Source: Nocardioides pini (GTDB taxonomy: Bacteria > Actinomycetota > Actinomycetes > Propionibacteriales > Nocardioidaceae). From it: DNA of 64,000 bases. The DNA lies in NCBI RefSeq assembly GCF_026712185.1, contig NZ_JAPPUX010000001.1, positions 930,001-994,000 of the forward strand, in the 5' to 3' direction. The position numbers were made by a program, and so were the translations under genes. Shown piece after piece: positions 33,590 through 41,225 of the stretch. The stretch's first letter is position 1. Every line of letters begins with the position of its first letter. A model generated the notes under the pieces. The model was given only the letters and a program-made list of their open reading frames with translations. It did not search any database and was not told the DNA's origin.

Positions 33590-34006
33590 ATGCGCACCCA
33601 CACCTACCAGTACAAGCTGGCCACCCCCGTACCTGACTCCACTCCGCCTGAGCACAGGCCCAACACCGAGGATGCGCCGCTCCGGCACGACCTGGGGCCT
33701 ACGCCGGCAGCCGGGCGTTCGACGGCGGCGGACATCGCCGAGCTGGACGCGACCTTGGCGGAGCTCGAATCCAGGCGAGAGGATCAGGTGTCTTCTCTCC
33801 ACGACGCCACCCACGACCCGGTCGCCATCGCGTACAAGGAATCGGTGAGACGCATCCTCGGCGAGATCCGACTCGCCCGTCACAGGTTGCGTGAGGGCAA
33901 GCACGGCGTCTGTGTCGACTGCCGCGGCGAGGTCACCGCCGAACGCATCGAAGCACTCCCGTGGGCCACCCAGTGCACCGACTGCGCCCGACGTCGCTAC
34001 AGCTGA
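33590..34006 (+). CDS. TraR/DksA-type C4 zinc-finger protein, copy 1
   Basis: A 139-residue protein. After a Pro/Thr-rich start, a coiled-coil hairpin (AELDATLAELESRREDQVS ... EIRLARHRLREGK) leads to the zinc finger CVDC ... CTDC spaced as in TraR/DksA. DksA-like proteins insert the coiled coil into the RNA polymerase secondary channel. The acidic tip (Asp-x-x-Asp/Ala) of DksA is not clearly conserved. ATG 33590 has AAAGGA upstream. Preceded by the small VPSGA-family gene. One of three such proteins in the island. Confidence 0.8.
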   Translation: MRTHTYQYKLATPVPDSTPPEHRPNTEDAPLRHDLGPTPAAGRSTAADIAELDATLAELESRREDQVSSLHDATHDPVAIAYKESVRRILGEIRLARHRLREGKHGVCVDCRGEVTAERIEALPWATQCTDCARRRYS

Positions 34007-34177
34007 CCGGGTTGACGCGCAGGGTCTTCGGCTCTCGCGCTTGCTAGCGGCTTCGCCGGCCCGGCAGTGCAGGAGCACGCCGGGCCGGAGAAGCCGTCAC
34101 CCGTGGCCCACCCTGGGTGAAGCACGCACGAAAGCCTCCGGCAGCCAACGACTCGCGCCCGGTCCGCGCGCACGTCA

Positions 34178-35350
34178 TCAGGCGCGCGCGAGCTCGACGT
34201 CGGGGTCGAACAGCTGCGTGGTGGCCTGCTGGCCGACGATGCGCCTGATGGGCTCGATGGCATCCCAGTCGTTGATGTGCATGCCGGCGATGACGGTGCC
34301 GCGGCGAAGCCAGAAGGCGGTGACCACCCGCTCCTCGACGCTGCCGCGGATCAGCAGCCTGTCGTGGCCGGTGGTGGTGCCGACGAACTCCATGCCGAGG
34401 TCGTACTGGTCGGTGAAGAAGTACGGGTGCCTCGTGTACGGGTCGTCGCTGCCGAGCATGACGCGGGAGGCGTGCTGGCCTTGCGCGATGGCGTTGTTCC
34501 AGTGCTCGACGCGGAGACGGCCGATGGTTGGGTGGTCGTGGTTGGCCACGTCGCCGGCGGCGTAGACGTGGGGGTCGCGCGTGCGTAGGCGGGCGTCGAC
34601 GAGTACGCCGTTGTCGACTTCGAGCCCGGCGCGGGCGGCCACGTCGGTGACCGGGGAGGCGCCGATGGCGACCACGACGGTGTCGGGGACGAGGCGGTGC
34701 CCGTCGGACAGCACGACCTCGTATCCGCGGATGGACTCCGCGGTGGTGCCCAGCCGTAGGTCGACGCCGTGCTGGCGGTGCAGGTCGGCGAACAGGCGGC
34801 CGAGCTCGGACCCGAGCACGCCGAGGAGGGGGAGCGGTGAGCGCTCGACCAGGGTCACCGTGGCGCCGGATTGCCGCGCTGCGGCGGCGACTTCGAGACC
34901 GATCCAGCCGCCGCCCAGGATGAGGACGTGTCCCGACAGCCGGGTCTTGAGGGTGAGGGCGTCGTCGATGGTGCGCAGGTAGGTGACCTGGAGTCCTGAC
35001 GTGTCCACGAGGGGGAGTCGGCGCGGTGTCGAGCCGGTCGCGAGGAGGAGCCGGTCGTAGGGGACGGACTCGCCGGCGACGGTGACGCGGCTGCGGTCCA
35101 GGTCGAGCTCGGTGACCGGCGTTCCCAGGTGCAGGTCGACGTTGTGGTCGGCGTACCACCGGGCGTCATGCAGGTAGACCGAGTCGATCTCGGCTTGGCC
35201 GAGGAGGAAGTCCTTCGACAGCGGCGGGCGGTCGTAGGGGAGATGGCGTTCGGCAGCGACGAGGGTGATGTCGTCGTCGTAGCCTTGCTTGCGCAGCTCC
35301 TCGACGGCGTGTGCGCCTGTGAGGCCGCCACCGACGATGACGATGTTCAT
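34178..35350 (-). CDS. FAD-dependent NAD(P)H oxidoreductase (ferredoxin reductase type)
   Basis: A 390-residue two-dinucleotide-domain flavoprotein. FAD site VIVGGGLTGAHAVEELR (3-19), HLPYDRPPLSKDFL, LLLATGSTPR, NAD(P)H site LILGGGWIGLEVAAAA, and the second FAD contact VYAAGDVANH with the C-terminal reductase domain (EHWNNAIAQGQHASRVML). This is the class that reduces ferredoxins or rubredoxins for monooxygenases. ATG 35350 overlaps the folE stop by four bases, so it is coupled in the DoxX-FolE-reductase operon. The electron acceptor is not encoded beside it. Confidence 0.88.
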   Translation of the reverse strand: MNIVIVGGGLTGAHAVEELRKQGYDDDITLVAAERHLPYDRPPLSKDFLLGQAEIDSVYLHDARWYADHNVDLHLGTPVTELDLDRSRVTVAGESVPYDRLLLATGSTPRRLPLVDTSGLQVTYLRTIDDALTLKTRLSGHVLILGGGWIGLEVAAAARQSGATVTLVERSPLPLLGVLGSELGRLFADLHRQHGVDLRLGTTAESIRGYEVVLSDGHRLVPDTVVVAIGASPVTDVAARAGLEVDNGVLVDARLRTRDPHVYAAGDVANHDHPTIGRLRVEHWNNAIAQGQHASRVMLGSDDPYTRHPYFFTDQYDLGMEFVGTTTGHDRLLIRGSVEERVVTAFWLRRGTVIAGMHINDWDAIEPIRRIVGQQATTQLFDPDVELARA

Positions 35351-36009
35351 GGCGTGCTCCTTGTCAGGGCGAGGAATTCGGCGCGGCTGCGCGGGTCGTC
35401 GCGGAGGTGACCGAACAGCGTCGAGGTGACGGTGCGCGTCCCCACGGCTCTGGCGCCGCGCAGGCTCATGCAGGTGTGCTCGGCTTCGATGACCACGCCG
35501 ACGCCCTTGGGGTGCAGGCTGCGTTCGAAGTGGTCGGCGATGCGCTTGGTCAGACGCTCCTGCGTCTGGGGTTCGCGGGCGTGGAGGTCGACCATGCGGG
35601 CGAACTTCGACAGCCCGAGGATGCGGCCGCCGGGCAGGTAGCCGACGTGGGCGACGCCGACGAACGGCAGCATGTGGTGCTCGCACAGTGAGTGGACCGG
35701 GATGTCTCGGACCAGGACGAGCTCGTCATACCCCTCGTCGTTGGGGAAGGTGGTGAGCTCGAAGTCCGAGCCGGTGGTCATCTCGATCAACGCCTGCGCC
35801 ATTCGCCGCGGCGTGTCGGCCAGGCTCTCGTCGGTCAGGTCCAGTCCCAAGGCCGTCAGCAGGTCGGCTGCCGCTGCTTCGGCCGCCGTGGCGTCGACCT
35901 CCGGCCGCGCGTGCGTCACACGCGGGCGGAACTGAGCGTGTGCGACGCGGGCGGGTGCGATCGGTGTGGGTGCGACCCGGGCACTGGGCACAACGGTGAC
36001 GTCGTTCAC
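35347..36009 (-). CDS. folE: GTP cyclohydrolase I
   Basis: FolE converts GTP to dihydroneopterin triphosphate, the first step of tetrahydrofolate and pteridine synthesis. The 220-residue protein keeps LCEHHMLPFVGVAHVGYLP (zinc Cys/His ligands), GRILGLSKFARMVDLHAREP, and HTCMSLRGAR (the third zinc ligand Cys). A ~40-residue Ala/Val/Arg-rich N-terminal extension precedes it. GTG 36009 overlaps the doxX stop (GTGA). An island copy outside a folate operon probably duplicates a chromosomal folE, which is inference. Confidence 0.92.
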   Translation of the reverse strand: MNDVTVVPSARVAPTPIAPARVAHAQFRPRVTHARPEVDATAAEAAAADLLTALGLDLTDESLADTPRRMAQALIEMTTGSDFELTTFPNDEGYDELVLVRDIPVHSLCEHHMLPFVGVAHVGYLPGGRILGLSKFARMVDLHAREPQTQERLTKRIADHFERSLHPKGVGVVIEAEHTCMSLRGARAVGTRTVTSTLFGHLRDDPRSRAEFLALTRSTP

Positions 36010-36437
36010 GAGACTGCCTGTACGCGGTTCTGCGGGCGGTCCCAGGCGAGCAGGGTCAACGCCAGCGCCGCAACCAGCAGGCCGAAGTCGCGCAGCGCGA
36101 TGTCGTAGTACTCGCCCATGGTGATGAGGTTGACAATGATGCCGGCCAGCCACGCCGCGACCAGAGGCCCGCCGAACCGCGGGGCGATCGCAACCACGAG
36201 TCCCGCGACGATCTCGATGACGCCCACGGCGAGCATCGCCTGGTGTGCGGTGCCCGGGACGATGTCGTTGACCCACGGCGCCAGGTAGACGGCCCAGTCG
36301 TCGGTGAGCAGGTTGAAGAACTTGTCGAGCCCGAAGGCGATCGGCGCGATCGTGAAGACCGTGCGCAGCAGTAGGTACGCGCGTTCGGTGCCCAGCCGCG
36401 TGGCGGAGGGCGACGAGGTGGACGTCGTGGTGGTCAT
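36006..36437 (-). CDS. DoxX-family membrane protein
   Basis: A 143-residue protein with four membrane spans (LLLRTVFTIAPIAFGLDKFF, AVGVIEIVAGLVVAIAP, LVAAWLAGIIVNLITMG, DFGLLVAALALTLLAW), typical of DoxX. Some DoxX proteins belong to membrane oxidoreductase complexes dealing with thiol or radical stress. ATG 36437 has a good AGGAGG Shine-Dalgarno. It heads the coupled DoxX-FolE-reductase operon and is divergent from a cysteine-rich regulator, with the palindrome ACTTTC-CTC-GAAAGT (36462-36476) in its promoter region. Confidence 0.85.
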   Translation of the reverse strand: MTTTTSTSSPSATRLGTERAYLLLRTVFTIAPIAFGLDKFFNLLTDDWAVYLAPWVNDIVPGTAHQAMLAVGVIEIVAGLVVAIAPRFGGPLVAAWLAGIIVNLITMGEYYDIALRDFGLLVAALALTLLAWDRPQNRVQAVS

Positions 36438-36461
36438 GGGAGCCTCCTGACTCTAAAAAGA

Positions 36462-36476
36462 ACTTTCCTCGAAAGT
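36462..36476. promoter_or_regulatory. Palindrome in doxX promoter region
   Basis: ACTTTC-CTC-GAAAGT is a perfect 6+6 inverted repeat in the divergent region. On the minus strand it lies just upstream of a TAGAGT -10-like sequence for doxX, so it is placed like an operator for the adjacent regulator. Confidence 0.5.
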
Positions 36477-36504
36477 AGATCCGCCGGTCTGTTGTGTCAA
36501 GAGA

Positions 36505-36519
36505 AGTCTGTTTTAGACT
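36505..36519. promoter_or_regulatory. Palindrome over the regulator's -10 box
   Basis: AGTCT-GTTTT-AGACT (5+5) overlaps the TAGACT -10-like box (36514-36519); a TTGTGT -35-like box is 16 bases upstream of that. The start ATG is six bases further, so the transcript is probably leaderless and the site could allow autorepression. Confidence 0.5.
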
Positions 36520-36525
36520 GTGGGC

Positions 36526-37203
36526 ATGGACGTGAGCTCGCAGTACGCAGGAATCGGAGCGCTGGCCGACGACACCCGTCGCGCGTTGTACGACTACGTC
36601 GTCACGCAGTCGGACGCGGTCGGACGCGAGCAAGCGGCCTCAGCTCTGGGCATCGCCCAGCACAACGTGAACTTCCACCTCGACAAGCTGGTCGCCGAGG
36701 GTCTGCTCGAGGTGGAGTACCGGCGCCTGAGCGGGAAGTCGGGACCCGGCGCCGGGCGGCCGAGCAAGCTCTACCGGCGTGCCGAACGCGAGTTCGCGGT
36801 GTCGCTGCCGCCGCGCCGCTACGACCTGGTCGGCGACATCCTCGCCGCCGCGATCGTGCGCAGCTCCGCGGGTTCGCCGTTGGGCGAAGCGTTGCACGAG
36901 GTGGCGCTGGAGGAGGGACGCGACGTCGGTGGCGCTGCGAGCGGGGTCGATCCCCGTGACCCGCTGGCAGCCATGGCCCGCGTGCTGGAGGGTCAGGGGT
37001 ACGAGCCACAGGTCGAGGCCGATGTCGTCGTGCTGAACAACTGCCCGTTCGACACCCTGGCGAAGAAGCACACCGACCTCGTCTGTGGCCTGAACCGCGA
37101 CTTCGTCCAAGGGGTCGCCGAAGGCCTGGGTTGCGCACATGTCGCCGCGTTCCTGGAACCGCAGCCGGGTCAGTGCTGCGTCAAGGCACGCGCGGCCAGT
37201 TGA
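36526..37203 (+). CDS. HTH regulator with C-terminal cysteine cluster (SufR-like)
   Basis: A 225-residue regulator. The N-terminal winged helix (RRALYDYVVTQSDAVGREQA, IAQHNVNFHLDKLVAEGLL, wing GPGAGRPSKLYRR) is of ArsR/SufR type. The C-terminal region has cysteines in NNCPFDTLAKKHTDLVCG, GLGCAHV and GQCCV, spaced about 13, 15 and 13 residues, close to the iron-sulfur motif of SufR-type repressors. It therefore probably senses iron-sulfur status, oxygen or NO, which is inferred. It is divergent from the DoxX-FolE-reductase operon; both promoters carry palindromes. ATG 36526 appears leaderless. Confidence 0.8.
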   Translation: MDVSSQYAGIGALADDTRRALYDYVVTQSDAVGREQAASALGIAQHNVNFHLDKLVAEGLLEVEYRRLSGKSGPGAGRPSKLYRRAEREFAVSLPPRRYDLVGDILAAAIVRSSAGSPLGEALHEVALEEGRDVGGAASGVDPRDPLAAMARVLEGQGYEPQVEADVVVLNNCPFDTLAKKHTDLVCGLNRDFVQGVAEGLGCAHVAAFLEPQPGQCCVKARAAS

Positions 37204-37261
37204 CCGCGGAGCAAGCACGGTGCGCACTCAAGAGCCGGCCCCCCGCCTCCCGGCCACTCGG

Positions 37262-37315
37262 GTCCTGGCCCCTGTTGTCCTGGCCCCTGTTGTCCTGGCC
37301 CCTGGAGTCCTGGCC
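37262..37315. repeat. 15-bp tandem repeat before patatin gene
   Basis: GTCCTGGCCCCTGTT is repeated at 37262, 37277 and 37292 (last copy ends GGA) plus a partial copy GTCCTGGCC at 37307. The array ends eight bases before the ATG of the patatin-like gene, so copy number would alter the translation-initiation region. Confidence 0.85.
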
Positions 37316-37323
37316 GGCTCGTC

Positions 37324-38212
37324 ATGACCACCGTGTTCGTGCTTGCTGGGGGCGGCAGCCTGGGGGCCGTGGAAGTGGGGATGCTGCAGGCGCTCGCTGA
37401 GAACTCCATCGTGCCTGACGCGCTCGTCGGCACGTCGGCCGGCGCGCTCAACGCTGCTTGGGTCGCCGCGCACGGGATGTCGAGTGCCTCGCTCGAGGAA
37501 CTGGCAGCGATCTGGATCGAGCTTCGGCGTGTTGATGTCTTCCCGGTCGACATTCGGCAGGTGGTTCGCGCCGCTGCCGGCCTCAGCCGGGCAGTCAGCT
37601 CCGCTCACCGCGTGGGCGACCTGGTTGCGGCGCACGCGGGCGTGCAGAACGTCGAGGACACGGAGCTACCGCTGTACCTGCTGGCTGCCGACTTGCTCGG
37701 CGGCACCGAGGTAGTCATCGCCGACGGCTCATTGGTCGATGGCGTGCTGGCCAGCGCTGCCATCCCGGGGGTCTTCCCGCCGGTGACCAGGCACGGACGG
37801 CTGCTGGTGGACGGTGTCTTGTCAGGGCGAAGCGGGGTCGGTCAGGCGGTGGCGCTCGGTGCCACGACGATCTACGTCCTGCCTACCGGAGCGGCTTGCG
37901 CCCTCCCACGGGCGCCTCGCTCAGCGATTGGCGTCGCCCTTCATGCTCTGACCACGCTCATCCAGAAACCGGCTCGCTCACGAGATGGCCGCGTACGCCG
38001 ATGCGGCGACGGTCAAGGTCCTGCCGCCGTTGTGTCCGCTGTCGGTGTCGGCGGCGAACTTCGCGCATGCCGCCGAACTCATCAAGCGCAGTCGCGACGC
38101 CTCTCGGACGTGGATCGCGGCCGGCAACCTCGACCTCCCCGCGCCGGAGAGATTCCTGTCTGCACACGGTCGTGCCAGTGCGGCATCAGGCCTGCGTGCG
38201 GCCGCCATGTGA
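37324..38212 (+). pseudogene. Patatin-like phospholipase, frameshifted
   Basis: The N-terminal ~215 residues are a good patatin-like lipase: oxyanion loop GGGSLGAVEVG (8-18), nucleophile VGTSAG (Ser near 39) and the Asp-Gly motif LLVDGVLSG. At about 37970-37985 the frame turns into Arg-rich sequence, while the +1 frame continues the family C-terminus (LAHEMAAYADAATVKVLPPL ... RSRDASRTWIAAGN) to a stop at 38212. A one-base change would restore a ~295-residue protein. This is either a true pseudogene or a base-call error. A 15-bp repeat array precedes it. Confidence 0.7.
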
Positions 38213-38293
38213 CGAGCAGAAGGCCGGTAAGAACGGGGCCTCCTGGCGCCGCGCGGCAGCTCTCGACCCAGCTCGTCCGTCTCCGTGTCCCCT

Positions 38294-39400
38294 TCAGCGG
38301 GTGGCGGGGGTGGCCGCCTTGGCTTCGAGAACATCGACCGCCCGCGTCATCGAGGTGGCGAATGCCGCGACGCCATCATCTTCCAACGTCTGGCCGACGG
38401 CGGTCAGCTCGATGCCGAGCCGCGATAGGGCCTGGAGCGTGGCGACGGCGTCGGCGATCCGCGTGTCGAGGGTGCGGGCGACGGTGCCGTGATCCTCGAA
38501 GGCGTCGAGCGTCGTCTCCGGAAGTGTGGTGACGGTGTTGGGACCGATGAGGTTGTCGACATAGACGGTGTCCGGGTAGCGGGGGTTCTTGGTCGAGGTC
38601 GAGGCCCACAAGGGGCGTTGCACGCGGGCACCCAGCTCGGCCAGGCGCCCCCAGCGTGCACCGGAGTGGGCCTCGCGGAACATCCGGTACGCGACCTTGG
38701 CTTGCGCGATGGCTGCCTGTCCGCGCAGCGCCAACGCCGCTGGTGTGCCGATCTCTTCCAACTGGCGGTCGACGACCGTGTCGACTCGGCTGACGAAGAA
38801 CGAGGCCACGCTGTGCACGGACGTCAGGTCGCCGCCACCGCGGGCGAACCGCTCCAAGCCCGAGAGGTACGCGTCGAGGATCTCGCCGTAGCGCAACAGG
38901 GAGAAAAGGAGCGTGACGTTGATGCTGCGTCCCTCGGCAATCATCTCTTCGACCGCTTCCACGCCCTCGCTCGTGGCGGGGATCTTCACGAGCAGGTTCG
39001 GCTTGTCGATGCGTTCGTGGAAGCCGCGTGCTGCTGTGACGGTGGCGTCGGTGGCGCGTGCCCAATGGGGCGCGACCTCGATCGACACGAACCCGTCACT
39101 GCCGCCGCTGTGCCGGTAGGTGGGCGCGAGGATCTCCAACGCGGTGGCGACGTCGGTAAGCGCCATCTCCCAGTAGGCGTTCTCGATGCTTGTGCCGGCA
39201 GCCATCAGGGCTGCGAGCTGGTCGTCGTAGGCGTTCGATGAGGTGATCGCCGTGGCCACGATGCTGGGATTGGCCGTCACCCCGCGCACACCCGAGACCA
39301 CGAGCCTGTCGAGCGTGCCGTCGCGCAGCATCGACCGCGTGAGGTTGTCCACCCAGGGGCTCTGCCCTTGGTCGTCGTAGAGCCGGTCGAGCTTGGTCAT
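38294..39400 (-). CDS. tal: Transaldolase
   Basis: Transaldolase moves a dihydroxyacetone unit between sugar phosphates in the non-oxidative pentose phosphate pathway. The 368-residue protein fits actinobacterial Tal: VTANPSIVATAI near 41-52, the Schiff-base Lys139 in LLVKIPATSEG, NVTLLFSLLRY and LWASTSTKNPRYPDTVYV. ATG 39400 is overlapped by the stop of the upstream gene (ATGA). The usual partners (tkt, zwf, opcA) are absent, so this is an isolated, probably second, copy; it fits with the glucose-oxidising operon of the same island. Confidence 0.92.
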   Translation of the reverse strand: MTKLDRLYDDQGQSPWVDNLTRSMLRDGTLDRLVVSGVRGVTANPSIVATAITSSNAYDDQLAALMAAGTSIENAYWEMALTDVATALEILAPTYRHSGGSDGFVSIEVAPHWARATDATVTAARGFHERIDKPNLLVKIPATSEGVEAVEEMIAEGRSINVTLLFSLLRYGEILDAYLSGLERFARGGGDLTSVHSVASFFVSRVDTVVDRQLEEIGTPAALALRGQAAIAQAKVAYRMFREAHSGARWGRLAELGARVQRPLWASTSTKNPRYPDTVYVDNLIGPNTVTTLPETTLDAFEDHGTVARTLDTRIADAVATLQALSRLGIELTAVGQTLEDDGVAAFATSMTRAVDVLEAKAATPATR

Positions 39401-39834
39401 CGATCCCCCTGGTGCAGGTCACCGAACCCCCGGCGCAGGTACGGCATCGGGTCGCCGTCGGCGGTCGCCGGTCCGGCGAGCCATGCCTCGACAGCGAGCG
39501 GGTGACGCCTCTGGAGCTCGTCGAGGTAGGAACGCCGCTCCTGCGCGACGACCCTGAGGCGCCGCGGCGATGCGGCGGTGCGCGCCACTTCACAGCTGGC
39601 ACACCACGCCTGGCACAGCTCTTCGTCGGTCAGCAGACGGGGGTCGGGAACCGGCGAATAGTAGGCGTACTCCGGACTTGCGCACGCCAGGGCACGAAGC
39701 GCGGCATCCCAGCTCTCCGACGAGACTACGAAGCGCCTGCCTCGCCATTCCCGGACGGCCCGCACAGCCCATCGGATGCTGAGCAGCACGGCGAGCACCA
39801 CGACGGCCCCGCCGGCGCCGAGCAGCACGGTCAT
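39397..39834 (-). CDS. Single-span membrane protein upstream of tal
   Basis: A 145-residue protein. A membrane helix (LLGAGGAVVVLAVLLSIRWAV) is at the N-terminus, followed by a cytoplasmic part with four cysteines (LACAS, LCQAWCASC) and a helical LRVVAQERRSYLDELQRRHP segment. The C-terminus DPMPYLRRGFGDLHQG has a family-like look, but no family is recognised. Its stop overlaps the transaldolase start, so they are coupled. GTG 39846 is an alternative start. Confidence 0.6.
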   Translation of the reverse strand: MTVLLGAGGAVVVLAVLLSIRWAVRAVREWRGRRFVVSSESWDAALRALACASPEYAYYSPVPDPRLLTDEELCQAWCASCEVARTAASPRRLRVVAQERRSYLDELQRRHPLAVEAWLAGPATADGDPMPYLRRGFGDLHQGDR

Positions 39835-40042
39835 GACGCGAGACACTCCATGGCTTTACCTTGCCTGCCGGTTCCGGGCACGTCATCGCTGCCCACCGGC
39901 CGACAATGGTCCCCGTTCCTTGCCGGAGAACGGCACCGTGCGGCAGACCTGTCGAACCATCCGACCGTGTGACGGTCGCCCCGGGCCGGTACCCGGCCTT
40001 TCGTCGGTGGCAGCGGGGTGCCACGCCGACACGGCCGGCAGC

Positions 40043-40067
40043 CTCCGTTGCCGGCCGTCGGCAACCA
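40043..40067. repeat. 25-bp palindromic repeat element, copy 1
   Basis: CTCC-GTTGCCG-GCCGT-CGGCAAC-CA contains a 7+7 inverted repeat. An almost identical 25-mer (one base different) occurs at 42906-42930. Each copy is upstream of an island gene: here 96 bases before the SPFH gene. Probably a shared operator, or an RNA hairpin. Confidence 0.65.
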
Positions 40068-40126
40068 GGGCGGGGTCAGCTTCGCCGATGACGACTCTCG
40101 TTCTGCGCGGGGCCAGCAGACACGGT

Positions 40127-40142
40127 GAACACCACGGTGTTC
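40127..40142. promoter_or_regulatory. Palindrome upstream of SPFH gene
   Basis: GAACACC-AC-GGTGTTC is a perfect 7+7 inverted repeat ending 21 bases before the SPFH start codon and 7 bases before the AAAGGAG ribosome site. It could be an operator or a 5'-UTR hairpin. Confidence 0.5.
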
Positions 40143-40163
40143 GACCCTTGAAAGGAGTCCACC

Positions 40164-41093
40164 ATGTCCTTTCTCATCAGTCTTCTCGTGCCCGTCGTAG
40201 CGGTGCTGGCGCTGCTTGCCATGAGCGTGCGCGTGGTCAAGCAGTACGAACGCGGCGTCGTCTACCGGTTCGGACGCGTCCTGCGGGAGCCGCTGCGTCC
40301 GGGCTTGACGCTGATCGTGCCGTTCGTCGACCGACTGCAGAAGGTGAACATGCAGATCGTGACGATGCCGGTTCCTGCCCAGGACGGCATCACCCGCGAC
40401 AACGTGACCGTTCGTGTGGACGCGGTCGTGTACTTCCGCGTGCTGGATCCGATTCGGGCTGCGGTGGACGTACAGGACTACTTGTCAGCGATCGGGCAGG
40501 TCGCCCAGACGTCGCTGCGCTCCATCATCGGCAAGAGCGACCTGGACGACTTGCTGTGCGACCGTGAACAGCTCAACCAGGGGATGGAGCTGATGATCGA
40601 CAGCCCCGCGGAGGGATGGGGTGTGCACATCGAGCGCGTCGAGGTGAAGGACGTCGCTCTCCCGGAGTCGATGAAGCGCTCCATGTCGCGTCAAGCCGAG
40701 GCTGAACGGGAACGCCGCGCCCGGGTCATCACCGCGGACGGTGAGCTGCAGGCTTCGCAACAGCTCGCACAAGCCGGTGAGGTGATGGCCGAACATCCGG
40801 CCGCGCTCCAGCTGCGACTGCTGCAAACGGTGGTCGAGGTGGCCGCGGAGAGGAACTCCACGCTGGTGCTGCCGTTCCCGGTCGAGCTGCTCCGCTTCCT
40901 CGAACGGACCACCCCTGGCGAACCCACCGAAACGGCCGCGGGCCCGACCACCGCCGCACCGATCGAAGAAGACGCGCCCGAGCCGTCCGTGATGCCAAGG
41001 CCCGCCGCCGCGCGCCTGGTCGCTCCCCGCGTGCCGTTGGCCGATGTGGCGAGGGACCGTGCGCTCGGGGTGATGCCCGGGCAGTGCGGCTGA
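40164..41093 (+). CDS. SPFH-domain slipin (stomatin/prohibitin family)
   Basis: A 309-residue protein anchored by one N-terminal membrane helix (residues 3-22). The SPFH domain follows: VVKQYERGVVYRFGRVLRE, PGLTLIVPFVDRLQKVNMQ, NVTVRVDAVVYFRV and VKDVALPESMKRSMSRQAEAERERRARVI, the canonical slipin signature. Slipins organise membrane microdomains and associated proteases. No NfeD gene is adjacent, which is unusual for slipins. The C-terminal ~50 residues are Pro/Ala/Thr-rich. AAAGGAGT precedes ATG 40164; two palindromes lie upstream. Confidence 0.88.
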   Translation: MSFLISLLVPVVAVLALLAMSVRVVKQYERGVVYRFGRVLREPLRPGLTLIVPFVDRLQKVNMQIVTMPVPAQDGITRDNVTVRVDAVVYFRVLDPIRAAVDVQDYLSAIGQVAQTSLRSIIGKSDLDDLLCDREQLNQGMELMIDSPAEGWGVHIERVEVKDVALPESMKRSMSRQAEAERERRARVITADGELQASQQLAQAGEVMAEHPAALQLRLLQTVVEVAAERNSTLVLPFPVELLRFLERTTPGEPTETAAGPTTAAPIEEDAPEPSVMPRPAAARLVAPRVPLADVARDRALGVMPGQCG

Positions 41094-41225
41094 GGCTTCA
41101 CGGGGTGTCGGAGCCGGCGGTGCGTCGAGGCCGGGCGACCCCGGAGGTCGGCACTATCGGTTGGTGTGGCGGTCCGGCATGCTTGCGTCCACTGGTGTGC
41201 AAGTGACTACGGAGGCGACGCGCGG

